From Lachnospiraceae bacterium UBA7076 (lineage in GTDB: Bacteria > Bacillota > Clostridia > Lachnospirales > Lachnospiraceae): 58,574 nt of DNA. Of this stretch, positions 42,592 to 52,329 are shown piece after piece; within the stretch, counting starts at the first letter, position 1, and each line of letters opens with the position of its first letter. The translations under genes and the position numbers were made by a program. The notes below the pieces were generated by a model. The model had not been told where the DNA came from. It searched no databases and saw only the letters and a list, made by a program, of their open reading frames with translations. The stretch is from NCBI GenBank assembly GCA_002493625.1, contig DKZK01000027.1:49484-108057 (forward strand), in the 5' to 3' direction.

Positions 42592-43680
42592 TTACTGTCC
42601 CGTAACAGGCGTTCCGTTTTCCACTACAAAGTCAAATACATTTTCGGCAATCGCATAGTAGGTTATATCATCCTTTGTATACTGCTCATAAAGCTCTTCC
42701 TTATCGTCAATGTCGTATGCATCCATAACCATCTTTTCTGCCGCCTCAATATCCTCATCCGTTATCTCAATATTTTCAGCCTTTGCTATGGCGCAGACAA
42801 CAATTTTCTCCTTGAGATAATCCTCAATCAGACCTGAAATGTAATTTACAAAAGCCTCCTCTGAAGCCATTCCGTAAACTGCCGTTACATAAAGCTCCAA
42901 ATCATATCCGTATGTCTTGGCTTCATCCTCGACATTTTTTACGGTATCGTCCACAAGCTGCTGCATCTCCTGCTCCGGATACTCATTAATTGTAGCGTTG
43001 TTAATGATTACGGTCATCACTGCCGTTCTGTTTGCATTTTTATTTGTGTTATCATAATATTCCTGAAGACTGTTTCTGGTGTTTGTCTCATATTCCTCCT
43101 TGGAAGCCGCATCCGTGTAGGAGGCAACAAATTCATCCGTATACTCCGGATAAGTTACCCTTTGGCATGAATTTATTGTAATTTTGAACACTGCGTCCTT
43201 TCCTGCAAGGTCAGGATTATTTTCATAAACCTCAGGGAAGGTTACGTCAATATCAAAGCTTTCCCCAATTTCATGTCCGATAATGCCTTCCTCAAAGCCT
43301 GGTATCATTCCTCCCTGCCCAAGTGTTAAGTCAGTGCCCTGTCCCTGTGTGGAACCTCCCTCGAACTCCACGCCGTCAACGGAACCCACAAAGTCAACAT
43401 TTACAATATCGCCGCTCTGAACCTTACCGGATGCAAGAGGCTCAGCAACCGAATGTTGGGAAAGCAGATTGTCAACCTGCGCCTGCACCATGTCGTCGGT
43501 AACCTCCGTTACCGAAGCCGTATATTCAACACCCTTGTACTCTCCTAACGTACACATAGCTGAGTATTTATCTATCATATCCTCGGGTTTCATGCCTTTG
43601 TCCTTGCCGCAGCCTGACAGCAGGGTAAGCCCCATTGAAAATGCCAATATGCCGACAGCATATTTTTTCTTTTTATTCAT
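42592..43680 (-). CDS. Trigger-factor-like FKBP peptidyl-prolyl isomerase lipoprotein
   Basis: A 362-residue exported foldase. Signal peptide with lipobox LLSGC (Cys near 24). A domain with VQSGDIVNVDFVGSVDG, then LGQGGMIPGFEEGIIGH, is a trigger-factor-type FKBP. The rest (about 200-360) is helical like the trigger factor C-terminal chaperone arm, but the ribosome-binding domain is missing. It should help fold secreted proteins outside the membrane. Single gene, next to tRNA-Leu and divergent from nrdD. Confidence 0.88.
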   Translation of the reverse strand: MNKKKKYAVGILAFSMGLTLLSGCGKDKGMKPEDMIDKYSAMCTLGEYKGVEYTASVTEVTDDMVQAQVDNLLSQHSVAEPLASGKVQSGDIVNVDFVGSVDGVEFEGGSTQGQGTDLTLGQGGMIPGFEEGIIGHEIGESFDIDVTFPEVYENNPDLAGKDAVFKITINSCQRVTYPEYTDEFVASYTDAASKEEYETNTRNSLQEYYDNTNKNANRTAVMTVIINNATINEYPEQEMQQLVDDTVKNVEDEAKTYGYDLELYVTAVYGMASEEAFVNYISGLIEDYLKEKIVVCAIAKAENIEITDEDIEAAEKMVMDAYDIDDKEELYEQYTKDDITYYAIAENVFDFVVENGTPVTGQ

Positions 43681-43805
43681 AATAATATTCCTTCCATATG
43701 ATATACTATATATTACTAAACTTTTATATCACACTTTCGCTAAAAAATAAAGTGTAATTTTTGTGAACCCTTTGTTTTTAAGGCTTTGCTTGATTTTTAG
43801 CCAAA

Positions 43806-43852
43806 ACACTATATCTTGTAATTTTTTAAAAAAACATCACAATATTTAGTAG
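43806..43852. promoter_or_regulatory. Two NrdR boxes upstream of nrdD
   Basis: ACACTATATCTTGTAA (core CTATATCTTG at 43809-43818) and CACAATATTTAGTAGA (core CAATATTTAG at 43840-43849) both fit the NrdR core CWATATNTWG. The cores are 31 bases apart, the known three-turn spacing of paired NrdR boxes. The second overlaps the -35, so NrdR should repress nrdDG when dATP is high. Confidence 0.75.
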
Positions 43853-43878
43853 ACATATTATATATAAGGTGTTATAAT
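43850..43878 (+). promoter_or_regulatory. Promoter of nrdD-nrdG-dut
   Basis: TAGACA (43850-43855), 17 bases, TATAAT (43873-43878), about 60 bases before nrdD. The -35 sits within the second NrdR box. Confidence 0.65.
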
Positions 43879-43939
43879 AACAGTCCACGGGGGTAAAACG
43901 GAATAAACCTTTACCAATATTTATGTTAGGAGATGTACT

Positions 43940-46066
43940 ATGAAAGTAATTAAAAGGGACGGTCATACAGTTACCTATGACCGAACAAAAATTGTTACTG
44001 CCATTCAGAAGGCGAATGCTGAGGTGGAGCCTTGCGAGAAGGTTACAGAAGACAAAATTGAAGAGATAGTTGATGGGATTGAGGCAAAAAATCGTTCACG
44101 AATGCTTGTTGAGGACATTCAGGATATAATTGAGCAGAATCTTATGGATGACAAGAAATTTGTTCTTGCCAAGACCTACATTATATATCGTTACACACGT
44201 GAGCTTGTCAGAAAGGCAAACACAACGGATGATTCTATTTTAAGTCTTATTCAGAACAGAAATAAAGATGTTATGGAGGAAAATTCAAATAAAAACGCAA
44301 CGGTTGCCTCCACACAGAGAGACCTTATTGCAGGCGAGGTTTCAAAGGACCTCACAAGAAGGGTTCTTCTCCCTGAAAAGATTTCTAAGGCACACGACGA
44401 GGGAGCAATTCATTTCCATGATGCAGATTACTTCCTTCAGCCGATATTCAACTGCTGTCTTATCAACATAGGCGACATGCTTGACAACGGCACTGTAATG
44501 AATGGAAAGCTGATAGAAAGCCCGAAAAGCTTTCAGGTTGCATGTACCGTAATGACGCAGATTATATCTTCTGTCGCAAGCAGCCAATACGGCGGTCAGT
44601 CCGTTGATATAAGACATTTGGGCAAGTATCTCCGCAGGAGCTACAACAAATATAAAAGCAAGCTTGTGGAGGATTATGGTGACAGCATAGATGATGAAAT
44701 TCTTGAAAAAATGGCGCGTGACAGGTTAAACGATGAGCTGCGTTCAGGCGTACAGACAATTCAATATCAGATAAATACCCTGATGACTACAAACGGACAG
44801 TCACCGTTTGTAACACTTTTCCTTAACCTTGACCCTAAGGATGAGTATGTAGAGGAAAATGCAATTATAATAGAAGAAATATTAAGACAGAGACTTGAAG
44901 GAATAAAAAATGAAAAAGGCGTTTATGTAACCCCTGCATTTCCTAAGCTTATATATGTACTTGACGAGCATAACTGCTTAAAGGGCGGAAAATATGATTA
45001 TATAACAAAGCTTGCAGTGAAGTGCTCCGCAAAGAGGCTTTATCCGGACTATATATCAGCTAAAAAGATGCGTGAAAATTATGAGGGAAACGTATTCTCA
45101 TGTATGGGCTGCCGTTCCTTCCTCTCTCCTTGGAAGGACGAGGATGGAAATTACAAATGGGAGGGCCGCTTCAATCAGGGTGTTGTCAGCCTGAATCTTC
45201 CTCAGATTGGCATTATTGCAAAGGGAGATGAAGACAGATTCTGGAAGCTTCTTGACGAACGGCTTGCCCTTTGTTATGAAGCATTAATGTGCCGGCACCG
45301 TGCGCTTATGGGAATCACCTCGGACGTAAGCCCTGTTCACTGGCAGTACGGCGCTATTGCAAGGCTGAAAAAGGGTGAGAAAATTGACCGGCTTTTAACA
45401 AACGGCTACTCAACCATTTCCCTTGGTTATATAGGCTTATATGAGGTCACAAAGCTTATGAAGGGCGTAAGCCATACAACACCGGAAGGCGAAGCATTTG
45501 CGCTTAAGGTTATGAAAAGACTCCGCAAGGCATGCGATACATGGAAGGAGGAAACAGGACTTGCATTCGGTCTTTACGGAACACCTGCCGAATCATTATG
45601 TTACCGGTTTGCAAGAATTGATCAGGAGCGTTTCGGAACAATACCTGATGTTACAGACAAGGGTTATTATACAAATTCATACCATGTTGACGTGCGTGAA
45701 AAAATAGATGCCTTCAGCAAATTCAGATTTGAGAGCCAGTTCCAGACAATATCCTCCGGAGGAGCAATTTCTTATGTGGAGATACCAAACATGAGACATA
45801 ATCTTGAGGCGCTTGAGGAGGTTGTAAGATTTATTTACGACAATATTCAGTATGCTGAATTTAACACAAAATCAGACTACTGCCATGTATGCAATTACGA
45901 CGGCGAAATAATAGTCAATGACGACAACGAATGGGAATGTCCGCAGTGCGGAAACAAGGATCACTCAAAAATGAATGTGACAAGGCGTACATGCGGCTAC
46001 CTTGGCGAAAACTTCTGGAACGTAGGCAAGACGAAGGAAATCAAGTCAAGAGTGCTTCATCTGTAA
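43940..46066 (+). CDS. nrdD: Anaerobic ribonucleoside-triphosphate reductase
   Basis: Class III ribonucleotide reductase, a glycyl-radical enzyme making dNTPs from NTPs without oxygen; 708 residues. An N-terminal ATP-cone (about 1-95, allosteric dATP/ATP site) is followed by the barrel with an active-site Cys in SCMGCRSFLSPW, a C-terminal zinc site (CHVC, CPQC) and the radical Gly in RRTCGYLGEN. AGGAG precedes the ATG. It forms an operon with its activase nrdG (19 bases) and dut, preceded by NrdR boxes. Confidence 0.97.
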   Translation: MKVIKRDGHTVTYDRTKIVTAIQKANAEVEPCEKVTEDKIEEIVDGIEAKNRSRMLVEDIQDIIEQNLMDDKKFVLAKTYIIYRYTRELVRKANTTDDSILSLIQNRNKDVMEENSNKNATVASTQRDLIAGEVSKDLTRRVLLPEKISKAHDEGAIHFHDADYFLQPIFNCCLINIGDMLDNGTVMNGKLIESPKSFQVACTVMTQIISSVASSQYGGQSVDIRHLGKYLRRSYNKYKSKLVEDYGDSIDDEILEKMARDRLNDELRSGVQTIQYQINTLMTTNGQSPFVTLFLNLDPKDEYVEENAIIIEEILRQRLEGIKNEKGVYVTPAFPKLIYVLDEHNCLKGGKYDYITKLAVKCSAKRLYPDYISAKKMRENYEGNVFSCMGCRSFLSPWKDEDGNYKWEGRFNQGVVSLNLPQIGIIAKGDEDRFWKLLDERLALCYEALMCRHRALMGITSDVSPVHWQYGAIARLKKGEKIDRLLTNGYSTISLGYIGLYEVTKLMKGVSHTTPEGEAFALKVMKRLRKACDTWKEETGLAFGLYGTPAESLCYRFARIDQERFGTIPDVTDKGYYTNSYHVDVREKIDAFSKFRFESQFQTISSGGAISYVEIPNMRHNLEALEEVVRFIYDNIQYAEFNTKSDYCHVCNYDGEIIVNDDNEWECPQCGNKDHSKMNVTRRTCGYLGENFWNVGKTKEIKSRVLHL

Positions 46067-46085
46067 AAATTGAAAGGAACTCAAA

Positions 46086-46622
46086 ATGAATTACGCTGAT
46101 ATAAAGGAATTTGATGTTGCCAACGGCACCGGAGTCCGGGTTTCCCTTTTCGTGTCGGGTTGCAGCCACCACTGTAAGGGGTGTTTTAATGAGGCTGCAT
46201 GGGATTTCAATTATGGAAAAGAATTTACAAAAGCGGACGTGGACAGGATACTGGAAAGCCTTAAGCCTGATTATATACAGGGACTTTCCCTGTTGGGCGG
46301 CGAACCATTTGAATACGGTAACCAGCAGGGACTGCTTCCCCTTTTAAGACGCTTTGACGAAATGTATCCGGACAAAAATGTGTGGTGTTATACAGGCTTT
46401 GATTTTGAGCGGGATATTCAGGAAAAAATGATGGTTATGTGGCCTGAAACGCGAGAGCTGATATCCTATATTGACATCCTTGTTGACGGAAAATTTGTGG
46501 AGGAGCTAAAGGATTTATCACTTCGCTTCAGAGGCTCCTCAAATCAGAGAATTATCGACGTAAAAAAATCACTTGCAGAAGGAAAAACCGTACTTTGGGA
46601 GCAGGAGGGAAATCTAAAATGA
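46086..46622 (+). CDS. nrdG: Anaerobic ribonucleotide reductase activating protein (radical SAM)
   Basis: Radical-SAM activase that places the glycyl radical on NrdD, 178 residues. The [4Fe-4S] motif is GCSHHCKGCFN (Cx3Cx2C), followed by LLGGEPFEYG, a SAM-binding GGE motif. It ends with ATGA, where the dUTPase start overlaps its stop by 4 bases, so the two are translationally coupled. Length is normal for the family. Confidence 0.96.
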   Translation: MNYADIKEFDVANGTGVRVSLFVSGCSHHCKGCFNEAAWDFNYGKEFTKADVDRILESLKPDYIQGLSLLGGEPFEYGNQQGLLPLLRRFDEMYPDKNVWCYTGFDFERDIQEKMMVMWPETRELISYIDILVDGKFVEELKDLSLRFRGSSNQRIIDVKKSLAEGKTVLWEQEGNLK

Positions 46623-47068
46623 TACAGACGATGAATGTAAACGTAAAAAAACTGAATGATAACGCAACAATACCCACATACGGTTCCGAGTTTGCGGCAG
46701 GGGCAGACCTTTACGCATGCATAGATGCCCCCCTTACAATTGAGGCAGGGGACACTTATCTTGTGCCGACCGGACTTGCAATGGAAATCCCCGTGGGCTG
46801 CGCAGGGCTTATATATGCAAGAAGCGGACTTGCCTCCAAAAAAGGACTTGCTCCCGCAAACAAAGTGGGTGTAATTGATTCGGATTACAGGGGCGAAATT
46901 ATGGTATCACTTCATAATCATTCAAGAGAAGCGGCAACCATCGAGCCAAAGGAACGAATAGCGCAGCTTGTGATAACCCCTTATATTACGGCAGTCTTTC
47001 ACACCGCAAGCGTTCTGGACGAAACAGCCAGAGGCGCAAATGGTTTTGGCTCCACAGGAAATAAATAA
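46619..47068 (+). CDS. dut: dUTP diphosphatase
   Basis: Hydrolyses dUTP to dUMP, protecting DNA from uracil and feeding dTMP synthesis. 149 residues from the ATG at 46619 (overlapping the nrdG stop). The five conserved motifs are visible: AAGADLYAC, ARSGLASKKGL, GVIDSDYRGEI, ERIAQLVI and RGANGFGSTG. The pairing with nrdDG fits a dNTP-pool operon. It ends 16 bases from a convergent foldase gene and no terminator is seen. Confidence 0.96.
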   Translation: MIQTMNVNVKKLNDNATIPTYGSEFAAGADLYACIDAPLTIEAGDTYLVPTGLAMEIPVGCAGLIYARSGLASKKGLAPANKVGVIDSDYRGEIMVSLHNHSREAATIEPKERIAQLVITPYITAVFHTASVLDETARGANGFGSTGNK

Positions 47069-47084
47069 GATTCATTCATTTTCA

Positions 47085-48143
47085 TTAATTAATTTTATTG
47101 TAGGCATCCATATTGACAGAGCCTGGATATGAAAAGCTTTCATCTATTTCATTTCTCCACTCTGTCAATTTTGATTTCAGACGTTCATCTATGGCATCCT
47201 CCGTCATTACAGCCTTCTTTGCCTGAGTTGCCCTCTTATCTGTAAGGGCTATCATTTTAAAGACATGATAGCCGTATTCTGTTTCAATAACGGTGCTGTG
47301 CTCCCCATTTGACATAGAATAAAGAATATCATGTACTTCCTCACCATACATATCCTTTATTTCTTCAGGGGACAGTGTATATTCCTGCGCCATATCAAGA
47401 CTATACATGGCAGCTATATCTTCTATGCTCTGCTCCCGTTTATTATCATTGTCAACGGAAACCGTGGAAAGCTCCCCGCACGCCTCAACGGCGCGCTCAT
47501 ACTGGGTATGCCTCTGCTCCTCAGAAAACGGTATAATATTCCCCTCAGAATCCTCTATAAAGCAATTAAAATACATATCATAAAATCTTGTCATTCTTGC
47601 ATTCTCATCAGACACCTCCACAGGGTCCTCAGCAAGCAGCGCAGCCTCAACATCCATTGCAAGCCTGTTTTCCCGCATGACGAGCTTAACCGTTTCCAGA
47701 TCAATACTCATTTTTTTCGTATCAGCATCGGTAAGACCTTTATAAAATACCTCAGCCTCCTCTGCAATTTGTTTTTCCTCATCAGCGGTTATCTTAATAT
47801 TATATTTTTCAGCCTGAACGACTAATGTTTTCACACGCATAATTTCATTTATTACATCCTCTCGTATAAGGTCCGCCGCAGAAGCCTCAGCATCGCTTCC
47901 GCTTGCCACCTTTGACTGCCATACGTCCTCACCGTAAAGCAACTCATATTTTTCTTTTACCGTTGTATAATATATATATGTTTCCCCCACCGAAACATCC
48001 ACACCGCCAAATGTAAATACAACTGTATCGTCCTTTTTTTCCGGCTCGTCCGTCTCCCCACAGCCTGACAGAAAGGCACACAGAAAAATAATCACTGCTG
48101 CCAATATATACTTATATATTTTTTCTTCTCTTATTGTTTGCAT
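47085..48143 (-). CDS. PrsA/SurA-like peptidyl-prolyl isomerase lipoprotein
   Basis: A 352-residue exported foldase. Signal peptide with lipobox FLSGC (Cys near 28), a helical SurA-N-like part (about 60-190), and a parvulin-type domain near 220-300 recognisable from EEIKDMYGEEVHD and VIETEYGYHVFKM. It is the last gene after mfd (80-base gap). It is the second extracytoplasmic foldase in the window. Substrates are not predictable. Confidence 0.82.
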   Translation of the reverse strand: MQTIREEKIYKYILAAVIIFLCAFLSGCGETDEPEKKDDTVVFTFGGVDVSVGETYIYYTTVKEKYELLYGEDVWQSKVASGSDAEASAADLIREDVINEIMRVKTLVVQAEKYNIKITADEEKQIAEEAEVFYKGLTDADTKKMSIDLETVKLVMRENRLAMDVEAALLAEDPVEVSDENARMTRFYDMYFNCFIEDSEGNIIPFSEEQRHTQYERAVEACGELSTVSVDNDNKREQSIEDIAAMYSLDMAQEYTLSPEEIKDMYGEEVHDILYSMSNGEHSTVIETEYGYHVFKMIALTDKRATQAKKAVMTEDAIDERLKSKLTEWRNEIDESFSYPGSVNMDAYNKIN

Positions 48144-48223
48144 TTTATTCTCCCAATTTTAACATCATCCCATATACAATCCTATATACAGATGACATAT
48201 GACAAATTTCTTCCTCATGTTTT

Positions 48224-51200
48224 TTAATCTTCTATCAGAAACATTATATCATTAATTGTTTTTTCCGCAAGCTCTATCATTTCATCCTGTATAAGCATCT
48301 GTGATTTTAATGCAAAGCCCTGCTGCTTTCCCGTTATAAGTCTGAGACTTCCCTTATGCCGTTTAAGAAGCATATCTATGCGTTCCGTTTTAACAGGCGC
48401 AGTAGGCAGCATAAAAAATTTCAGCTCATTCTGAATATATTTTATATCCGTAACGTATGCCTGCTTTGCCATGGATTTCAAATATGCTATTTCAAGCAGC
48501 CGTAGCAGTTCCTTCGGAGGCTCTCCAAATCTGTCCTTTACAGCCTCAATGACAGCCTCGTTATCCTCGCGTCCGTCGCAGCGTGAAATTTGTCTGTAAA
48601 GGTCAAGCTTCACATATTCATTTTTCACATATACATCCGGTATATAGGCGTCCACCGGAAGCTCAATTGCAGTTTCAAATTCCGCCTCAGGCTCCTCACC
48701 CGACAGTCTTTTTATGGCGTCATTCAGCATTTTGCAGTAAAGGTCATATCCCACAGCCTCGATGTTGCCTGACTGTTCCTGCCCAAGCAGATTTCCCGCT
48801 CCACGTATTTCCAAATCCTTCATGGATATCTTGTAGCCGGAACCAAGCTCCGTATATTCTCTGATTGCCTTTAGCCTTTTTTCTGCAACCTCCTTTATCA
48901 TTTTATCCCTCTTGTACATTAAAAAGGCGTAGGCGCTTCTGTTTGAACGTCCCACACGTCCCCTGAGCTGATAAAGCTGGGACAGTCCGAATTTGTCGGC
49001 GTCATGTATTATAATTGTATTTACGTTAGGAATATCAAGCCCCGTTTCAATAATGGTTGTGGACACAAGCACATCTATTTCTTTTTTGATAAACCGCCTC
49101 ATAACGTCCTCAAGCTCACGCTCATTCATTTTACCGTGGGCAAATTCTATTTTTGCGTCAGGGAGAACGGACCTTAAGCTTGCAGCTATGTCCTCAATTG
49201 TATTTACCCTGTTGTACACATAATAAACCTGTCCCTCCCTGTTAAGCTCCCTGTTGATTGCCTCCTTAACAAACTCCAGATTATATTCCATAATGTATGT
49301 CTGTATCGGCATTCTGTCTATAGGCGGCTCCTCAAGGAGGCTTATATCGCGAAGACCCACAAGGCTCATGTGAAGCGTTCTCGGAATAGGAGTTGCCGTA
49401 AGTGTAAGCACATCAATATTCTTCTTCATCTGCTTTATTTTTTCCTTGTGTTTTACACCAAACCGTTGCTCCTCATCTATGATAAGCAGACCAAGACTTT
49501 TAAACTCCACATCCTTTGACAAAAGCCTGTGTGTTCCGATAATAATATCAGCCTTTCCGCTTGTCATGTCTGCAAGTGTTTCCTTTATCTCCTTAGGCGT
49601 GCAGAATCTTGAAAGCATCCGTATATTAACAGGAAAATCCTTCATGCGCTCCTTAAATGTATCGTAATGCTGTTCTGCAAGTATTGTGGTGGGAACAAGA
49701 TAAGCAACCTGACGGTTATCCGACACAGCCTTAAATGCCGCCCTTATAGCAACCTCTGTTTTTCCGAAGCCCACATCCCCGCATATCAGTCTGTCCATGA
49801 TTTTATCACTTTCCATATCATGCTTTGTATCCTCAATTGCCCTTTGCTGGTCAATTGTTTCCTCATATGGAAAAAGCTCCTCAAATTCCTTCTGCCAGAC
49901 GGTATCCTCCGAATAACAAAAGCCCTTCATGGTAGTACGTGCAGCATACAAATCCAAAAGCTCTCTGGCTATGTCATCCACGTGCCCCTTCACTCTCTGC
50001 CTTACGGTTTTCCACTCAGGTCCGCCCAGCCGGTTCAGCTTAGGGCTTACGCCGTCCTTTCCCGACAGCTTTCCGATAAGGCTTAGCTGCTCAACAGGCA
50101 CAAAAAGCTTGCTTCCCTTTGCATATTCCACACATATATAATCGCGGAGCCGTCCCTCGGTCTTTACCTTCTCAATTCCCCTGTATATGCCTACCCCATG
50201 ATTTTCGTGTACGACAAAATCACCCACGGAAAGGTCTGCAAAGCCATTTATTTTATCGCCTGCATACTTCGGCGTCTTTCCCCGCTTTTTAATTTCCCTT
50301 GCGGTAAATATATCGCCCTCACTAATGACCATGAGCCTGCTGTCAGGAACTTCAAAGCCTGTTTCCAAACGTCCTACCGATACAATAATCTCGCCTTTTT
50401 TTAATTCTTTCTCGCCCTTTTCGGAAAAATGCGCAGATATATCGTTATCCCTTAAATTGGAAGCTATCCTTTTCGCTCTTGTGGCGGATGGCGAAAGGAT
50501 AATAACCCTGTAATCCTTCTTTTTGAGGCTCTGCAAATCCTTCATAAGAGTTTCAAAGCTGTTGTTATAATTTATAAGATTCCGGCTTGAAAAGCCCACG
50601 GAATTTTTCTCATTCCACAAAGGCTGCTTCACGTACAAATCCGATAGCAACACAAGCTTTCTTGAAGCAAGCCTTGCCACAATGGATTTTCCGTCATATA
50701 TGACATTCGCCTGTGTCGGCAGCACATATCCGCCCAAAAGCCTGCCCTCCATGGAGGCTGCAAATTCATTTGTATAAAGCCCTGCCTGTCTTGCAACATT
50801 CTCAGGCGAAACAACATAAATGAGCGTATCGTCATTAAAATAATCAAGAAAGGAAACAGTTTCATCGTAAAAATATTCAACCATGCTGTCAAGTCCCATG
50901 GTTGAATTAAACTCCTTAAGCTCCTCCCTGATATTCTCAACCATTTTTGTGAGCCTTGCATTCTGCTCCGTCCTGAATTCCTTCTTAAGCTTCTCGGACT
51001 GCTTTTTATATTCCTCTGAAATACGCTTAAGTCCCTGATTGATTCTTTCATCTGTAAGTATCATCTCACTTGAAGGATAAATACATATATCATCAAGCTC
51101 CTCCACAGAGCGCTGACTCTCCACGTCAAAGCTTCTTATTGACTCAATATCATCTCCCCAGAGCTCAATACGATAAGGACACTCCTCAGTAAGCGGGTAT

Positions 51201-51739
51201 ATATCAATAATACCTCCGCGAACCGAAAACTGCCCCGGTAATTCCACCATTGTTACATTTTCATATCCAAGCGTTGTAAGCGTGCCGGAAAGCTTCCTTG
51301 TATCAAGTGTTCCTCCCTTGCTAAGCGCAAGCTTATTATTTGAAAACTCCTCAAGAGGAGGAAGCTTATCCATAAGACCCTCAATGGTAGTAATAATCGT
51401 TGAGGGCTCGTTTAAAGCAAGCCTTTTAAAAATGTTAATACGGTTTTTCACTGTAGTATTATTATGTATGTCAGCATAATAAAACAATAAATCCTTAGCC
51501 GTATAATAAAAAACATTTCTGTCATAAAAGCTGTATTCCTTAACCATGTCCCTTGCCGTTTTTTCATCCGGAACAACAACAAGACGAATAGGACCTGTCC
51601 TCCCTACCGTCTCCATCAAAAGAGGATGAACGGTATGGTCAAGTCCCCACACATGAACCGGAATCAAGCCCTTATCAATACACTCCCTGAGCTTTACAAA
51701 GCCTGGATTTTCCTCAAATGCCGCAATCATTGCCTGCAT
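48224..51739 (-). CDS. mfd: Transcription-repair coupling factor
   Basis: SF2 translocase that removes stalled RNA polymerase at lesions and recruits UvrA; 1,171 residues, full length. The N-terminal UvrB-like domain is followed by the RNA-polymerase-interacting domain with DFVVHENHGVGIYRG, the translocase motor with Walker A GDVGFGKTE and box II DEEQRFGV, and the C-terminal regulatory domain. GGAGG lies 9 bases before the ATG. In the lipoprotein-glmU-pth-mfd-PrsA gene string. Confidence 0.96.
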   Translation of the reverse strand: MQAMIAAFEENPGFVKLRECIDKGLIPVHVWGLDHTVHPLLMETVGRTGPIRLVVVPDEKTARDMVKEYSFYDRNVFYYTAKDLLFYYADIHNNTTVKNRINIFKRLALNEPSTIITTIEGLMDKLPPLEEFSNNKLALSKGGTLDTRKLSGTLTTLGYENVTMVELPGQFSVRGGIIDIYPLTEECPYRIELWGDDIESIRSFDVESQRSVEELDDICIYPSSEMILTDERINQGLKRISEEYKKQSEKLKKEFRTEQNARLTKMVENIREELKEFNSTMGLDSMVEYFYDETVSFLDYFNDDTLIYVVSPENVARQAGLYTNEFAASMEGRLLGGYVLPTQANVIYDGKSIVARLASRKLVLLSDLYVKQPLWNEKNSVGFSSRNLINYNNSFETLMKDLQSLKKKDYRVIILSPSATRAKRIASNLRDNDISAHFSEKGEKELKKGEIIVSVGRLETGFEVPDSRLMVISEGDIFTAREIKKRGKTPKYAGDKINGFADLSVGDFVVHENHGVGIYRGIEKVKTEGRLRDYICVEYAKGSKLFVPVEQLSLIGKLSGKDGVSPKLNRLGGPEWKTVRQRVKGHVDDIARELLDLYAARTTMKGFCYSEDTVWQKEFEELFPYEETIDQQRAIEDTKHDMESDKIMDRLICGDVGFGKTEVAIRAAFKAVSDNRQVAYLVPTTILAEQHYDTFKERMKDFPVNIRMLSRFCTPKEIKETLADMTSGKADIIIGTHRLLSKDVEFKSLGLLIIDEEQRFGVKHKEKIKQMKKNIDVLTLTATPIPRTLHMSLVGLRDISLLEEPPIDRMPIQTYIMEYNLEFVKEAINRELNREGQVYYVYNRVNTIEDIAASLRSVLPDAKIEFAHGKMNERELEDVMRRFIKKEIDVLVSTTIIETGLDIPNVNTIIIHDADKFGLSQLYQLRGRVGRSNRSAYAFLMYKRDKMIKEVAEKRLKAIREYTELGSGYKISMKDLEIRGAGNLLGQEQSGNIEAVGYDLYCKMLNDAIKRLSGEEPEAEFETAIELPVDAYIPDVYVKNEYVKLDLYRQISRCDGREDNEAVIEAVKDRFGEPPKELLRLLEIAYLKSMAKQAYVTDIKYIQNELKFFMLPTAPVKTERIDMLLKRHKGSLRLITGKQQGFALKSQMLIQDEMIELAEKTINDIMFLIED

Positions 51740-51766
51740 AATAAAGAACCTCCGTCAATTTATTAT

Positions 51767-52324
51767 CTAATTAAATTTATTCATCGCCGCATCCATACCG
51801 TCAGTTAAAATGCAGTAAACAGCCTTGGCTGCCGATGCAGCGCTTTCCCTCATTACAGGCTGCTCCTCCTTGGAAAATCTTCCAAGCACATAATCAGCCA
51901 AATCCATTTTCGCAGGCTTTTCGCCTATTCCAATCTTAATTCGCGGGAACTCCTCCGTCCCTAAATGGCTTATAATACTTTTAATGCCATTGTGACCGCC
52001 TGCGCTTCCCTTCTTCCTGAGTCTTAACCGTCCCACATCAAGACTTATATCATCATATATTACAATTATATCCTCATTGTCACATTTATAGTAATCCTTA
52101 AGCTCCCTTACGCTCTCGCCGCTTAAGTTCATATAAGTCAAAGGCATGGCAAGAATAACCTTCTCGCCGCCGATAACACCCTTTCCAATGAGCGCCTTAT
52201 GCTTTTTTGTGTCCACACTAATATCGTACTCATCCGAAAGCGCATATATAACTGAAAATCCAACATTATGCCTTGTTCCTTCATACTCTCTCGTAGGATT
52301 ACCAAGACCGACTATTATCTTCAT
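51767..52324 (-). CDS. pth: Peptidyl-tRNA hydrolase
   Basis: Cleaves peptidyl-tRNA released prematurely from ribosomes, 185 residues. Conserved features: VGLGNPTREYEGTRHNVGF (catalytic His), YMNLSGESV, IVIYDDISLDVG, and GSAGGHNGIKSI. It starts 5 bases after the GlmU-like gene and ends 27 bases before mfd. The pth-mfd order is common in Firmicutes, usually with prs between glmU and pth; prs is absent here. Confidence 0.96.
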   Translation of the reverse strand: MKIIVGLGNPTREYEGTRHNVGFSVIYALSDEYDISVDTKKHKALIGKGVIGGEKVILAMPLTYMNLSGESVRELKDYYKCDNEDIIVIYDDISLDVGRLRLRKKGSAGGHNGIKSIISHLGTEEFPRIKIGIGEKPAKMDLADYVLGRFSKEEQPVMRESAASAAKAVYCILTDGMDAAMNKFN

Positions 52325-52329
52325 GAAAA

